This document shows positions 50,404 through 58,792 of a DNA stretch of 64,000 nt, in pieces; the stretch's first letter is position 1, and every line of letters begins with the position of its first letter. The notes below the pieces were generated by a model. That model saw only the letters and a list, made by a program, of their open reading frames with translations. It was not told the DNA's origin and searched no databases. The position numbers and the translations under genes are program-made. The stretch is from positions 1 to 64,000 of the forward strand of contig CAWEBF010000009.1 of NCBI GenBank assembly GCA_963807235.1. The letters are read 5' to 3'. The DNA is from CAWEBF01 sp963807235. GTDB taxonomy: Bacteria; Acidobacteriota; Vicinamibacteria; Vicinamibacterales; UBA2999.

Positions 50404-52215
50404 TCACGCGGCGTCGAGAGGCAGGCTGACCGTAACGGTCGTTCCGCCCGCGGCAGGGCAGTCGATGGCGACCGCTCCGTCGTGTGCCTCGATCAGCCGC
50501 TTCGTCGTCGGGAGGCCCAGCCCGGATCCGCGGGATTTGGTCGTGAAGAAGGGCGTGAAGATCTTGTCCCGGATCTCCTCGGGAATGCCGGGACCGCCGT
50601 CGATGAAGGCGATCTGGCAGGTCGCATCGACGGTGTCGACGGCGACGCGAATCCTGCCCTTGCCCTTCATCGCGTGGGCGCCGTTGATCATCAGGTTCTG
50701 GAATACGATCCTGAGCATGTCCGGATCCGCCGACAGCGGCGGCGCAGACCCGCCGACCTCGATCTGCAGCTCGCGCATGACGGGATCCTGGCTGAGGAGG
50801 CCGGCGGTCATCTCGACCAGCGGCATCACTTCCGTGCGCACACGACGCGGCTTCGGCGGCCGCGCGAACAGCAGCAGGTCCTTCATCATCTGATCGAGCG
50901 CGTCGATGCGGCCGATGATCTCCTTCAGGATCTGCGGCGGCACACCTCCGGGGTCGTCCGGCCGGCCAGAACCTGAATGGCGCCGCGGATGCCCGCAAGC
51001 GGATTCTTCACCTCGTGCGCAATCACCGCCGCCATCTCCCCCAGCTTGGCCAAGGTGGCCTGCTCGCGCACCTTCTCCTCGAGGCGAACGCGGCCGCTGA
51101 GGTCGTGCAGGATGCCGGTGAACTTCCGCTCGCCCTTAATGGTGATTTGCCCGACCGACAGGTGTAGGGGAAAGGTCGAGCCGTCCTTGCGCCGGCCCTG
51201 GACCTCACGTCCGACGCCGATGATCTTGGCGCGCCCGGTAGCCAGATAGCGCGACAGGTAGGAGTCGTGCTCCTCGCGATAGGGCGACGGCATCAGCATG
51301 TCGACGTTCCGCCCCAGCACTTCGTCGGCAGCGTAGCCGAACAGGCGCTCGGCGGCGGGATTGAACGCCTCCACTCGGCCATGCGCGTCGATGACGATGA
51401 TGCCATCCACAGCGGAATCCACCACCGCGCGCCACCGGGCCTCGCTGGCTCCCAATTCCCCTTCGAGGCTGACGCGCCTGGTGAGATCGCGCAACAGGCC
51501 GGTGAACTTGCGCTCCCCGCCGATCCGCATCTCGCCTACCGACAGATGGACGGGGAACACCCCGCCGTCCCGCCGCCGTCCTGTGACCTCGCGCCCGAGG
51601 CCGATGATTCTGGCCTCGCCGGTGGTCAGGTAGCGCTCCAAGTACTGGTCGTGCGCCTCGTGATCAGGGGAGGGCATGAGCATGCTGACGTTGCGGCCAA
51701 GGACCTCCGATTCCGGATAGCCGAACAGTTGTTGCGCGCCAGGGTTGAAGGCTTCAATCTTCCCCTTGGCATCGATGACGATGATGCCGTCGGCCGGTCA
51801 TGTTCAGAATGGCGTCGAGGCGTTCGGCGCGTGTCGTCGCCATGGCGGCGACATCATGCGCCCGCTGTCGCGTCCGGTGCAGGAGGTGGGTGAGCCAGCT
51901 GATGGCAAGCCCGGTGCCCGCGAAAACAGCCAGCGACAGCAGGTCCGCCGCGCCGGTCACAGCGAGCCCTGCCGGTGGCAGAAACCAGTACATCGCGACA
52001 AGTGCGCTGGCAGCGGTCAGAAGAATCCCCGGGCCCAGCCCCCCGTACCAGGCTCCCACGATGATTGCCGGATAGAACTGGAGGTACGGAACCGTGACGC
52101 CGAGCGTGCCCCGCAGCGCATAGCGGAACAGAAGTGCGATGGCGAAGGCCGACACCGCGACGAGATACCGCCCCGGCGCGCTCGAGGGCCTTAGCCAGAC
52201 GATCGGGCCAGACAC
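50404..52215 (-). CDS. sensor histidine kinase: DUF4118, two FixL-like PAS, HisKA, HATPase (frameshifted)
   Basis: A GTG start at 52215 gives four helices of a DUF4118 (KdpD-like) domain (YLVAVSAFAIALLFRYALRG, FYPAIIVGAWYGGLGPGILL). After an indel near 51800 come two consecutive PAS domains with FixL-type wording: ESEVLGRNVSMLMPSPDHEA, ARIIGLGREVTGRRRDGG, RKFTGLLRDL; and again DEVLGRNVDMLMPSPYREEH, AKIIGVGREVQGRRKDGS, RKFTGILHDL. HisKA has MAAVIAHEVKNPLAGIRGAI with the phospho-His. After an indel near 50945 the ATPase domain shows LMINGAHAMKG, IDGGPGIPEEIRDKIFTPFF and SGLGLPTTKRLIEAHDG. The FixL heme-ligating His (in D-P-H-I-I-G) is Arg or Lys here. No adjacent full-length regulator. Confidence 0.85.
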
Positions 52216-52316
52216 TACAGCCGGGGTAGGTACTACCTCCGGAGGCCGCCCCGCAAGTGAAATCGGTTCAGCTCTTGGCGCAGCCGCGCAGCGGGGGGAC
52301 TATTCACGACCGCCAT

Positions 52317-52328
52317 GGGAAATTCCCC
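52317..52328. promoter_or_regulatory. GGGAAATTCCCC, candidate activator site
   Basis: Near-palindromic GGGAA-A-TTCCC, the complement of GGGGAATTTCCC, centred about 108 bases before the predicted start for the BON gene. The rest of 52216-52403 shows no gene. Confidence 0.5.
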
Positions 52329-52403
52329 GCTCAGCCGTCGCCCGATCAGGCGCCCCTGGCGCGAAGGGAGAGGAAAGCCTCGATCCGGGCTGTATCTCCT
52401 GCC

Positions 52404-52419
52404 CGGCATGTCGCTTGCC
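52404..52419 (+). promoter_or_regulatory. sigma-54-type -24/-12 promoter
   Basis: CGGCATGTCGCTTGCC: TTGC perfect, GGCA-G good, 10-base gap. Predicted start near 52430, 31 bases before ATG 52461. Confidence 0.55.
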
Positions 52420-52460
52420 GTTGCTACAGGGTAGACGAACCACAGACCTGGAGGAACGAC

Positions 52461-53239
52461 ATGACGACTGCCAATCTGACCGATGCCGATCGTGCGGCTC
52501 AAGAACGCGGTGACCAGACAATTGGAGTGGGATCCCGAAGTGGATGCCAGCGCCGTCGGAGTGACGGTCAGAGGCGCGGCGGTCACGCTGACCGGCTTCA
52601 TCGACACCTACGCGGCCAAGCTCGCCGCGGAGCGGGCTGCCAAGCGGATCCACGGCGTGCGTGCGGTCGCCAATGACATCGAGGTGCGTCTGCGCCTGGG
52701 CCGGACCGACGCCGACATCGCGCAGGATGCGGCGCGCGTCCTGGAAGTCCAGAGCACGGTACCCGAGGGCGTCCAGGCCGCGGTGCACAACGGCACCGTG
52801 TCGCTGACCGGGCAGCGTCTATTGGCTGTTCCAGAAGGAGGCCGCCGAGAGAGGTCGTACGGCACGTCCGCGGCGTGCGCCAAATCTTCAACCACATCAC
52901 CGTGGCGCCGCAGGCTGCGGTCGGTGACGTCCAGCGGCACATCGCGACGGCGCTGCACCGCAACGCCGACCTCGATGCCAATCGCATCACGGTGACGGTA
53001 TCCGGCACCACTGCCGTCCTCAGCGGGCACCGTCGGCACGTTTCTCCAGCGCGAAGTCGGCCGAAGCGGCGGCCGCCCACGCGCCCGGCATCAGCCATGT
53101 GGAGAACTGCCTCACGGTCGAGCCGGCGGTCGAACGCGCCGCCCGACGACCTGGACGAGATGTGTTGAGCCGCGCTCCGGCCGATAAGGGATATAGAGTT
53201 ACCGGACACGTGACTGACCTCCCAGCCGCCAGCCGATGA
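52461..53239 (+). CDS. BON-domain protein, frameshifted
   Basis: ATG 52461 has GGAGG six bases upstream (MTTANLTDAD). An indel near 52490 leads to VRLKNAVTRQLEWDPEVDAS, VTVRGAAVTLTGFIDTYAAK and IHGVRAVANDIEVRL (first BON). Then come DIAQDAARVLEVQSTVPEG and VHNGTVSLTG (second BON), a shift near 52825, VRQIFNHITVAPQ, DVQRHIATALHRNADLDANR and GTTAVLSG (third BON). A shift near 53045 gives ISHVENCLTVEPAVERAARR and a stop at 53237-53239 that overlaps the next ATG. The repaired length is about 260 residues. The architecture is that of OsmY-like proteins that bind phospholipid and protect the envelope under osmotic or stationary stress. No signal peptide is seen, so the location is uncertain. Confidence 0.75.
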
Positions 53240-53612
53240 CACCGGCTTCGGGTGCTGGTCGTCGAAGACGAGACGTTGATTCGCTGGGCCGTGGCCGAGG
53301 CGCTGACGGCGGCGGGACACACCGTGCTCGAGGCGCCGGACGCCGCGACGGCGCTCCGGCTCGTGGCCGAGGCCCCCAGCCGATGGACGCTGTGGTGCTC
53401 GACCTCCGCCTGCCGGATTCGAGCGACCTCTCCCTCCTGGCCGCCATTCGACGCAACACGCCGTCCAGCGCCGTCGTGATGATGACGGCGCATGGCACGC
53501 CCGAGGATGCCGCCGGCGCCGGGCGCTCGGAGCGTTCGAGGTCGTCGAAAAACCGTTCGACGTCCAGCGGATGGAGCGGCTGGTGATGGCCGCCTGCCGT
53601 GCGCGTCGCTAA
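53236..53612 (+). CDS. CheY-like single-domain response regulator, frameshifted
   Basis: ATG 53236 overlaps the BON stop (ATGA). Pieces in three frames give VLVVEDETLIRWAVAEALTA (acidic pocket E-D), DAVVLDLRLPDSSDLSLLAA with the phospho-acceptor Asp in V-L-D-L, AVVMMTAHGTPEDAA (conserved Thr), and GAFEVVEKPFDVQRMERLVM with the conserved Lys-Pro. Indels lie near 53250, 53375 and 53520. The length of about 125 residues fits a receiver without an output domain. Its wording (L-I-R-W-A-V-A-E-A-L) resembles the receiver of the NtrC-type regulator at 63318 (L-V-R-W-S-L-K-E-R-L), so it may share kinases with it or act as a phosphate sink. Confidence 0.7.
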
Positions 53613-53623
53613 CCGCCGACGCG

Positions 53624-55756
53624 TCAGACGCAGGCCGGCTGGCGCTCGAGGGCGGGCGCGGCGACTCGGAGCCTGGCGTCGACGACAATGCGCCCGTCCG
53701 GGTCACGACACGGGGTTGAGGTCGAGCTCGCGAATCGCCGGGAGCGGCCTCGACCAACGCGGAGACGCGCAGGATCACGTGGCGAAAGGCCGGTTCGTCC
53801 AGAACCGCGCCGCCGCGAAACCCCCGGAGGAGCCGTGTCGAGCGTATCTGGTCGAGCATGGCGCGCACGCTGGTAGCGGAGAGGGGCGCGAGCCGATGTG
53901 CGGTGTCTCGCAGAAGTTCGACGGTGGTGCCACCCCCGCCGCAGACGATCAGATGCCCGAAGGCGGCATCCCAGGTCGCCCCCACGAACATCTCGACGCC
54001 GCCGTCGATCATCGGCTGGATCACGACCTGCTCGACGTCTGCACGGCCCGGCCAGCGCCTGAAACGCCCGGAGCCATCGACCGTTCGTCGGCCAGGCGGG
54101 TGATGACGGCGTGCGACTCCGTCTTGTGCAGCAGCCGCGGTCCCGTTCCTTTCAGCACGACTGGATACCCGAGTCGCGCCGCGGCCGTCGCGTGCTGCGT
54201 CTTCGATGCTGTCGACGATCTTCGGTTGGGATCGCGGCGATGCCGGCCGCCGCCAGCAGCGCCGGAATCGCGTCAGGCGGTCAGCCAGCCGCCTCCGGCG
54301 GCGCTGGCGGCTTCGACCAGACGCCTGGACCTCGACCCCATCGATATCGTCGAACACCGGAGCGGGCTCGACCGGCGCGGATAGCCAGCTCGCGTACGGC
54401 GGCGACCCGGCCGAGCGCCCGAATCGGCGACTCGGGAAACGCGTAGCAGGGTATCGGCGCCAGCAGGTCGGCGGCATCCGGCGCGCCGAAGAAGGTCGCA
54501 AGCACCGGTTTCGGCGAACGTCCGGCTGGTCTCGGCGATTGCCCGGGCGACCTCGGCGGTGCTGGTGACGCTCAGCGGAATGAACATGGCGACCACGGCG
54601 TCGACGCCAGGGTCCGCCAGCAGCGCTCGGAATCGCCCTCCGGTAGTCGCTCGGGCGAGGCGGTCGCGATCATGTCCACCGGATCGGTCAGGCCGCCGTG
54701 GCTGGCAGGAAGCTCGGAGAGTGTGCGTGGTGCCGGGCGAGAGCGCCGCGATCGTCGAGGCCCGCCGGCATCGCATGCGTCGGCCGCCAGGATGCCCGGC
54801 CCGCCGGCGTTGGTCAGGATCGCCACGCGGCGTCCCGCTCGGCAGCGGCTGGCGCGCCAGCAGGGCGCCGACCTCGAACATCTCCTCGAGGGTCGCCGCG
54901 CGAATGACGCCGGCCTCGAGCAGCAGCGCATCGACCAGCGCGTCTCCCGCCGCCAGCGCGCCGGTGTGCGAAGAGGCGGCCCGCGCGCCCGATGTCGATC
55001 GTCCGGCCTTGACCGCCACGATGGGTTTGCGTCGCGCCACCCGTCGCGCCACCTCCAGGAACCGCCGCGGCTCGGCAATCGCCTCGAGATAGAGCAGGAT
55101 CACGCGCGTCCGCTCGTCGGTGTCCCACAGCTCCAGCAGGTCGCTGGCGGTCACGTCGGCACTGTTTCCAATCGAGGCGAAGTTCGAGATGCCGAGATTC
55201 AACTGGCGGGCGGCCTCCAGCATCGCCAAGTCCCAGCGCGCCGCTTTGGCTGGCGAACGCCACCGGGCCTTCCGGCGGAAACGCCGCGGCGAAGCTGGCG
55301 TTCAGCCGGACCGCGGGGTCGGTATTGACGTGCCCAGACAATTGGGGCCGATCATGCGGATGCCCGCGGCGCGGACCCTGTCGCGTAGCGCGGCTTCCTG
55401 AAGCCGGCCGGTGTCGCCGGTTTCCCCGAATCCGGCCGTGATCATCAGGATCGACGGCACGCCTTTCGGATGCAGTCGTCCACGGCCTGCTCGACCTGTG
55501 CGGCGGGCACGGCGATGACGGCAAGGTCCACCGGTTGGGGAATCTCGGTCGCGGCTGCATAGCAATGGTGCGACCCGATCGTGCGGGCTCGGGGGTTCAC
55601 GGGAAAGACGGGACCGGTGAAGCCGGCGACCAGATTGCGGAAGATCGCGGCGCCGACGCCCTGGGTCCGTCCGACGCCGATCACGGCGACGGCCGCGGGC
55701 TGAAGAACGTCCGAAGCGAAGTGGACATCGGAGCCTTCAGGGGCCGGTCGCGCCAC
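53624..55756 (-). CDS. ADP-forming acetate-CoA ligase family protein, frameshifted
   Basis: A probable GTG start at 55756 overlaps the end of the VIT gene by 20 bases. The CoA-binding domain has VLQPAAVAVIGVGRTQGVGA, LVAGFTGPVFPVNPRA and PQPVDLAVIAVPAAQV. The ligase domain has ASQSGALGLAMLEAARQLNL, FASIGNSADVTASDLLELW and the phospho-His segment SSHTGALAAGDALVDALLLE. The ATP-grasp part has EMFVGATWDAAFGHLIVCGG, TTVELLRDTAHRL and the tail PDGRIVVDARLRVAA. At least six indels interrupt it. The repaired length is about 710 residues. It interconverts acyl-CoA + ADP + Pi and acid + ATP, so it can make ATP under energy limitation. Convergent with the receiver gene. Confidence 0.75.
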
Positions 55757-56300
55757 CGACCAGGGCCGCCACGAGCGCGCCCGCAGCGTAGGCCGCAGCC
55801 GAAACCAGGCTGCCAAGCATCAGCGACTCGAGGCCGGCCTTCCACCACGTTTCTTCGGTCGCAAACCCCCGCGCCGCGCCCAGTCCGAACATGGTGCAGA
55901 GGGTCAGGCCCACGGACCAGACCACGACGTCGGCGGAGGCCGCGTCGACCAGGTAGGGCAGCAGGGGCACGCTGCCGGCGGTGACAAAGGCCGCAAACGT
56001 GGCCAATCCGTGCTTCGAGGGATAGGCCTCTTCTTCGGGCAGACTGTCCGCGGCGCGGGCGCGCTCGTTCGCGCGGATGGCCAGGAAGTTGCCGACCCCC
56101 ATCGAGAGGCCGTCGGCGGCAAGATTGGCGGCTCCGACGATCAGGACGGCGGCCGGGCTCAACGAGCCGCCGGCGACGCCACTGACCACCGCAAAGGTGG
56201 TGACGATGCCGTCGCTGGCCCCATACACCAGGTCCCGGATGTAGTGCCGCGCTGTGGCCAGCGGTCCGCGCGGTTCGACGTGGTTCGACGGGCGTGACAT
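55737..56300 (-). CDS. VIT1/CCC1-family metal transporter
   Basis: A 187-residue protein, MSRPSNHVEPRGPLATARHY then IRDLVYGASDGIVTTFAVVS, the CCC1/VIT opening with the D-G-I-V-T-T-F signature. Further helices are AAVLIVGAANLAADGLSMGV, LATFAAFVTAGSVPLLPYLV and LESLMLGSLVSAAAYAAGAL. The glutamate-rich cytosolic metal-binding loop is short (SLPEEEAYPS). It probably moves Fe2+ or Mn2+ across the inner membrane. The ATG overlaps the kinase stop (TGATG), and the acyl-CoA synthetase gene overlaps its 3' end. No ferritin domain. Confidence 0.85.
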   Translation of the reverse strand: MSRPSNHVEPRGPLATARHYIRDLVYGASDGIVTTFAVVSGVAGGSLSPAAVLIVGAANLAADGLSMGVGNFLAIRANERARAADSLPEEEAYPSKHGLATFAAFVTAGSVPLLPYLVDAASADVVVWSVGLTLCTMFGLGAARGFATEETWWKAGLESLMLGSLVSAAAYAAGALVAALVGGATGP

Positions 56301-57362
56301 CACGCTGGCCCGGGCGGCAGAATCAGCGACGCGATGGTGCCGCCTTCCGGCGGGCAGGTCAAGTTGAGCGAGCCGCCGTGGCGCTCGGCGGTGCGCTTGG
56401 CGATTGCCAGGCCCAGGCCGCCACCCCGCGACTTGGTGGTGAAGAACGGCTCGAACACCCGGTCGCGGATGTCCGCCGGAATGCCCGGGCCCGTGTCGCG
56501 CACCTCGATTCCTGCCTCAGTTGCCGTGCGCAGGAGTGCGATTGTGATGCGACCGCGCCCCGACATCGCCTGGGCCGCGTTCAGGAGCAGGTTCAGCACC
56601 GCGGCGCGCATTAGCCCGCCGTCCGCCAGCAGCGACGAGTCATCGCCCTCCACGGTGATTTCCACTGCCTGCAAGGCCAGGTCGCGCCGAAGAAAGGCCG
56701 TCGCCTCGTCTATGAGCGTACGCAGGTTCACCGGACCAAGCTGCAGCGGCCGCGGCCGTGCGTACAGCATCAAGTCGTTGATGAGCTCGCCGAGCGCGTC
56801 GATCCGGGCGGTGATGTCCTGCATCACCTGCACCTCGGGGTCGCCGGGCGCTCTGCGTGGACTGGAGTATCTGGACGGCACCCTTGATGCCCGCCAGCGG
56901 GTTGCGCACCTCGTGCGCGACCATCGCCGCAATCTGCCCGACGCGTGCCAGCGCCGCTTGATCCGCCAGCTGTTGCTCGGCGGCCTTGCGCGCGGTGATG
57001 TCGGCGCGGATCGCGATGTACTGGTAGGGTTTGCCGTCGGCGTTGAGAAACGGCACGATGGTGGTGTCCACCCAATAGAAACGCCCGTCCTTGGCGCGGT
57101 TCCGCAGCTCTCCGTGCCACACGCGCCCGCTCGCGATCGTCACCCACAGGTCGCGGATGAACGGCTTCGGATGGTGTCCCGAGTTGACGATCCGGTGATC
57201 CTGCCCGATCAATTCCTCGCGCGAGTATCCGGAGATCTCGCAGAACTTGTCGTTGGCATAGGTGATGCGGCCCGCGACGTCGGTCGTCGCCACGATGGCG
57301 GCGTGATCGAGCGCACACTTGAAGTCGGCGAGCGTTGCCGTGTCCGGAACGATTGACGGCAT
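56300..57362 (-). CDS. PAS sensor histidine kinase, one frameshift
   Basis: From ATG 57362 (MPSIVPDTATLADFKCALDH) the protein has one PAS-PAC domain: AGRITYANDKFCEISGYSRE, GQDHRIVNSGHHPKPFIRDL and GRVWHGELRNRAKDGRFYWV, then YIAIRADITARKAAEQQ. HisKA (AAMVAHEVRNPLAGIKGAVQ, phospho-His present) is followed by an indel near 56865 and the ATPase domain (LLNAAQAMSGRGRITIALL, DTGPGIPADIRDRVFEPFFT, GGGLGLAIAKRTAERHGG). No membrane helix, so it is a soluble kinase of about 353 residues. It lacks a partner regulator in its operon. The HisKA region closely resembles that of the kinase at 50404-52215, which suggests a common target. Confidence 0.85.
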
Positions 57363-57365
57363 GAC

Positions 57366-58014
57366 TCAGCTCGCGCGCCGCTTGGAGGACCTGCGACGTC
57401 GTCCGTGGATGCGGCCGAGCGCTCGGGGTCGCCCCAGAGCGGCGCGCAGCGCCGGGGCCTCGGCCCGATAACCGGCGGCGTCTCCGTATTCGGGGAACAA
57501 CGGGTAATGCGCATGCGGCGCACGGTACTCGGCCGCCATGCTTGATGGGACACCAGTACTGCTCGGTCCGCGCCGCGATCTCCCGGATATAGGCGATCGT
57601 CCCGTTGGCATAGCTGCAGTAGGTGCAATTGACTTTTTCAATCGCATTCAAATATGCGAGCTTGTGACGGTCGAGGACGAAATAGTCGCGACGTGGCACG
57701 CGTGCGATGCCATACAGGGGGAAACAGATCCACTGGTACAGGGTGATCCAGGCGTCGGCCAGCACGAACGGAACCGCGACCGAATAGATCAGCGGAGCCG
57801 TCAGCGCGTTGATCAGCGACGACTCGCGCAGGAAGGCGGCAATGCTCTGCCGGAAGCGCCGGTGTGCGGCTCGGGCCTCGCGGTCGAACATGATGCGCCG
57901 GCGCTCGATTCGATAGCGCCAGCGGGCGCGCTGTCGGCGCGCGTCGCGTGCGAAGGCGGCCTCGGTGGCCCGGAGACGTACGAGCAGGTCGTCGGCCGAC
58001 GGAACGAGAGGCAT
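57366..58014 (-). CDS. conserved membrane-associated protein with CTYCSYANG motif, one frameshift
   Basis: ATG 58014 (MPLVPSADDLLVRLRATEAA) starts a charged coiled-coil region (ARDARRQRARWRYRIERRRI), then a membrane segment (LINALTAPLIYSVAVPFVLA) and IARVPRRDYFVLDRHKLAYL. The Cys-containing block NCTYCSYANGTIAYIREIAA, REQ-like RTEQYWCPIKH follows. An indel near 57545 leads to a C-terminal tail (APHAHYPLFPEYGDAAGYRA, ALRAALGRP). The family is conserved beside Usp and acyl-CoA synthetase genes in several phyla but has no assigned function. The Cys residues (C-x-x-C and a later C) could bind a metal. It is the first gene of the operon 58014 to 53624, with the kinase starting 3 bases after its stop. 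Confidence 0.68.
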
Positions 58015-58025
58015 GCAGGTCAGAG

Positions 58026-58041
58026 TGCAGGGCCCGGGCCA
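58026..58041 (-). promoter_or_regulatory. possible sigma-54 promoter (weaker)
   Basis: Minus strand TGGCCCGGGCCCTGCA: one mismatch in each box, correct gap, 12 bases from the GC to ATG 58014. The match is GC-rich and could arise by chance; the position is the only strong support. Confidence 0.35.
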
Positions 58042-58189
58042 GCCCGGTTTCCAGCAAAACCTTCGTGAATGTGGACCACTGCCCCGCGCGAGCGAGCCAC
58101 GTATGGGGATAAATCAGCGGCCCACGCGAAATCCTCCCCACGATCGCTGACCGCCCCTGATTTCGGCGTGCGGTACCGCCTTCATATGC

Positions 58190-58205
58190 CGGCACTCCAT
58201 TTGCT
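58190..58205 (+). promoter_or_regulatory. sigma-54-type -24/-12 promoter
   Basis: CGGCACTCCATTTGCT: GGCAC and TTGC perfect, 10-base gap. Exactly 13 bases separate the GC from ATG 58218. Upstream, GCGGTACCGC (58170-58179) is a 10-base palindrome and CGAAATC/GATTTCG (58127-58165) an interrupted inverted repeat. Confidence 0.6.
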
Positions 58206-58217
58206 CAGTAGCCGTGC

Positions 58218-58779
58218 ATGACTCGAATACTGGTTCTCTACGGCACCACGGAAGGTCAGACGGGCAAGATTGCCGAGTCTCTCGCCGCCGCCATGCGCGC
58301 TCGCGGCGCCGACGTGGACGTGGTCGATGCCGCGGCGCACAGTCCCGACGCGGATGCCTATACGGCAGTCGTGGTGGCGGCATCCGTCCACGCCGGCTGT
58401 TATCAGCCGGCGGTTCGACGCTGGGTGCAGGCCAACGCGGAAGCATTGCGAAGCCGTCCGACGGCCTTTCTGTCGGTCTGCCTCGGCGTGCTGCAGCACC
58501 GACCCTGAGGTCGACCACGAGTTGAAGACCATCCTCGGCCTTTTCCTGGCGGCGACTGGCTGGCGGCCGGACGTGACGAAGATGGTCGCCGGCGCGTTGC
58601 CGTACACGAAATACAACTGGTTCAAGCGCTGGCTCATGAAACGGATCGTTCACAAGGCCGGTGGCGATATCGACACCAGCCGCGACTACGAGTACACGGA
58701 CTGGCACGACCTGCGCCGATTCGGGGGCGAGTTCGTCGCGATGGTCGAGCACCAGGGCGTGGCGCGACAGGCAAGCTGA
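58218..58779 (+). CDS. flavodoxin-domain protein (HemG-like), one frameshift
   Basis: The N-terminus MTRILVLYGTTEGQTGKIAE is the FMN-phosphate loop (G-T-T-E-G-Q-T) of flavodoxin-fold proteins, which fixes the start. It continues YTAVVVAASVHAGCYQPAVR and PTAFLSVCLGVLQH. An indel near 58500 joins DHELKTILGLFLAATGWRPD, MVAGALPYTKYNWFKRWLMK and DTSRDYEYTDWHDLRRFGGE. This C-terminal part with 'Y-T-x-Y-x-W-x-x-R-x-x-M' is typical of HemG-type menaquinone-dependent protoporphyrinogen oxidases. It may also serve as a general FMN electron carrier. The repaired length is about 187 residues. It is driven by a -24/-12 promoter with a two-base predicted leader. Confidence 0.8.
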
Positions 58780-58792
58780 GCGGCGCGTCGCG

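Noticed and set aside
52216..52316. Search for a -24/-12 promoter for the kinase at 52215
   Set aside because: No GG-N10-GC pair with a convincing TGGCA or TTGC box was seen. GG-N10-GC alone is frequent by chance at this GC content, so I accepted only sites with good flanking boxes or a telling position.
44699..52328. Resemblance of GGGAAATTTCCC-type sites to the eukaryotic kappa-B site
   Set aside because: Coincidence of a short palindrome; all genes here are bacterial and the positions relative to -24/-12 boxes explain the sites better.
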